Shown in pieces: positions 63,362 through 64,000 of a stretch of 64,000 bases of DNA (its first letter is position 1; every line of letters starts with the position of its first letter). Origin of the DNA: Acidimicrobiaceae bacterium (GTDB lineage: Bacteria; Actinomycetota; Acidimicrobiia; Acidimicrobiales; RAAP-2). Location of the stretch: the NCBI GenBank assembly GCA_003133325.1, contig PKXA01000069.1:1-64000 (forward strand). The letters run 5' to 3'. The notes under the pieces were generated by a model. The model searched no databases. It was not told where the DNA came from and saw only the letters and a list, made by a program, of their open reading frames with translations. Both the position numbers and the translations under genes were made by a program.

Positions 63362-64000
63362 CGGGGTGGGAGGAAGCTGGCTGCCCGAAGCTGCTTCTGG
63401 CCGGTGGGACCGAGGACGTAAGCGATCCAGGCCAGGGACAGAGTCCGGTTCTTCGTTGACTTGACCACGGCGATGGGATAGCTGGTGGTGACGTTCAAGG
63501 AGGCCGGGATCGGGATTCCGACGCCCTGGTCGCCGACGGTCTTGGCATTGGTCACGTAGACGATGGCGGCATCGGCGTCACCGGTGGTCACCGCTTCGAA
63601 CGTGGCGTCAACGTTCTCACCCAACGTGATCTTGGAGGTGGGGATGGTGACACCGGCGTTCTTCAGGGCCTGATCGGCTGTCGAACCGCACGGCGCAGTG
63701 CTCACGCAGATTGCCACCACGTTGGCCTTGGTCAGGTCCGTCAGGGAGTGGATGCCGAGCGGGTTTCCCGGCTTCACCACGATCTCCAGACTGTTGCGGG
63801 CGAAGGTCACGGGCTTTCCCAAGATGTCGCCGGCCTGCTGCACCGTTGCCATGTCCGAGGGGGAGGCCGAGGCGAACACGTCGGCTGGCGAACCCTGGGT
63901 CATCTGGGTTGCCAGCGCTCCCGACGAAGCGAAGTTGAACGAGATAGTTGTTCCCGGATGGGCCGACTGGAACTCGGTACCGAGCTGAGTGAAGGTGGCC
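63358..64000 (-). CDS. modA: molybdate-binding protein, 5' end outside window
   Basis: About 214 codons visible and open to the window edge. TISFNFASSGALATQMTQGSPADVFASASPSDM (fragments), PVTFARNSLEIVVKPGNP and DADAAIVYVTNAKTVGD are ModA blocks. The signal peptide and N-terminus lie beyond 64000. It is first gene of modABC. Confidence 0.92.
   Translation of the reverse strand, partial: ATFTQLGTEFQSAHPGTTISFNFASSGALATQMTQGSPADVFASASPSDMATVQQAGDILGKPVTFARNSLEIVVKPGNPLGIHSLTDLTKANVVAICVSTAPCGSTADQALKNAGVTIPTSKITLGENVDATFEAVTTGDADAAIVYVTNAKTVGDQGVGIPIPASLNVTTSYPIAVVKSTKNRTLSLAWIAYVLGPTGQKQLRAASFLPPR

Overview
The window is high-GC DNA of actinobacterial type, probably a deep-branching Actinomycetota lineage such as the Acidimicrobiia. 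This is inferred from codon use, the sufR/sufBCD-sufT block, the AcnA-type aconitase, the GH15 family member and the narGHJI arrangement. No rRNA, tRNA or CRISPR array was seen. Roughly two thirds is intact coding sequence. The rest is unusually rich in decaying gene copies and insertion-element debris.

Layout. 1-2.4 kb: wrecked ISKra4-family transposase, a small HMA-like protein, an MFS transporter fragment. 2.4-15.5 kb: aconitase, broken osmC, an orphan gltD-like gene, a thiamine-binding-type protein, a hemerythrin-like/NHL operon, a second aconitase fragment, a decayed regulator, carboxymuconolactone decarboxylase-like and DsbA-like genes, DUF488, VOC, a group II intron scar and a flavin reductase. 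15.6-21.5 kb: sufR divergent from sufB-sufC-sufD-(dead sufU)-sufT-ferredoxin, with no sufS. 21.5-30.5 kb: a dead regulator divergent from folE, transaldolase, a decayed RibD-like reductase, a GH15 enzyme, a three-cysteine regulator divergent from a DoxX-like protein, and a ferredoxin-reductase-type flavoprotein. 30.5-45.8 kb: metE, DUF59, DUF2249, an ACP-like protein, a heme-copper-oxidase-like membrane protein, a hemerythrin with two DUF2249 domains, DsbA, another three-cysteine regulator, DUF3565/DUF1971, nitronate monooxygenase, AlkA, a second hemerythrin-like gene with a truncated NHL gene, and a ferredoxin. 45.8-64 kb: a minus-strand nitrate-respiration block of a TehA-like channel, narI, narJ, narH and narG, molybdenum-cofactor genes (moaC, moaD, moaA, moeA, moaE, mobA, with mogA on the other strand) and modCBA. 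A P450 gene flanked by IS1380 and IS3 debris interrupts it between mobA and modC.

How it fits together. The right end makes and uses molybdopterin for respiratory nitrate reduction, which generates nitrite and nitric oxide. The middle looks like the matching stress response: hemerythrin-like proteins, DUF2249, DUF59, an orphan heme-copper-oxidase-like protein, ferredoxins, DsbA and SUF repair. Many of these genes share a near-palindromic box, TTCTAGT-N4-ACTAGAA, in their promoters (eleven full or half sites between 5.4 and 45.8 kb). One box sits just upstream of a winged-helix regulator at 39035-39703. That regulator has the same C-terminal three-cysteine layout as SufR. Three such regulators survive, with three different operator types, and three more are decaying. 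The strongest candidate for an undescribed system here is this box-defined, probably Fe-S- or NO-responsive regulon, several of whose promoters appear to give leaderless mRNAs.
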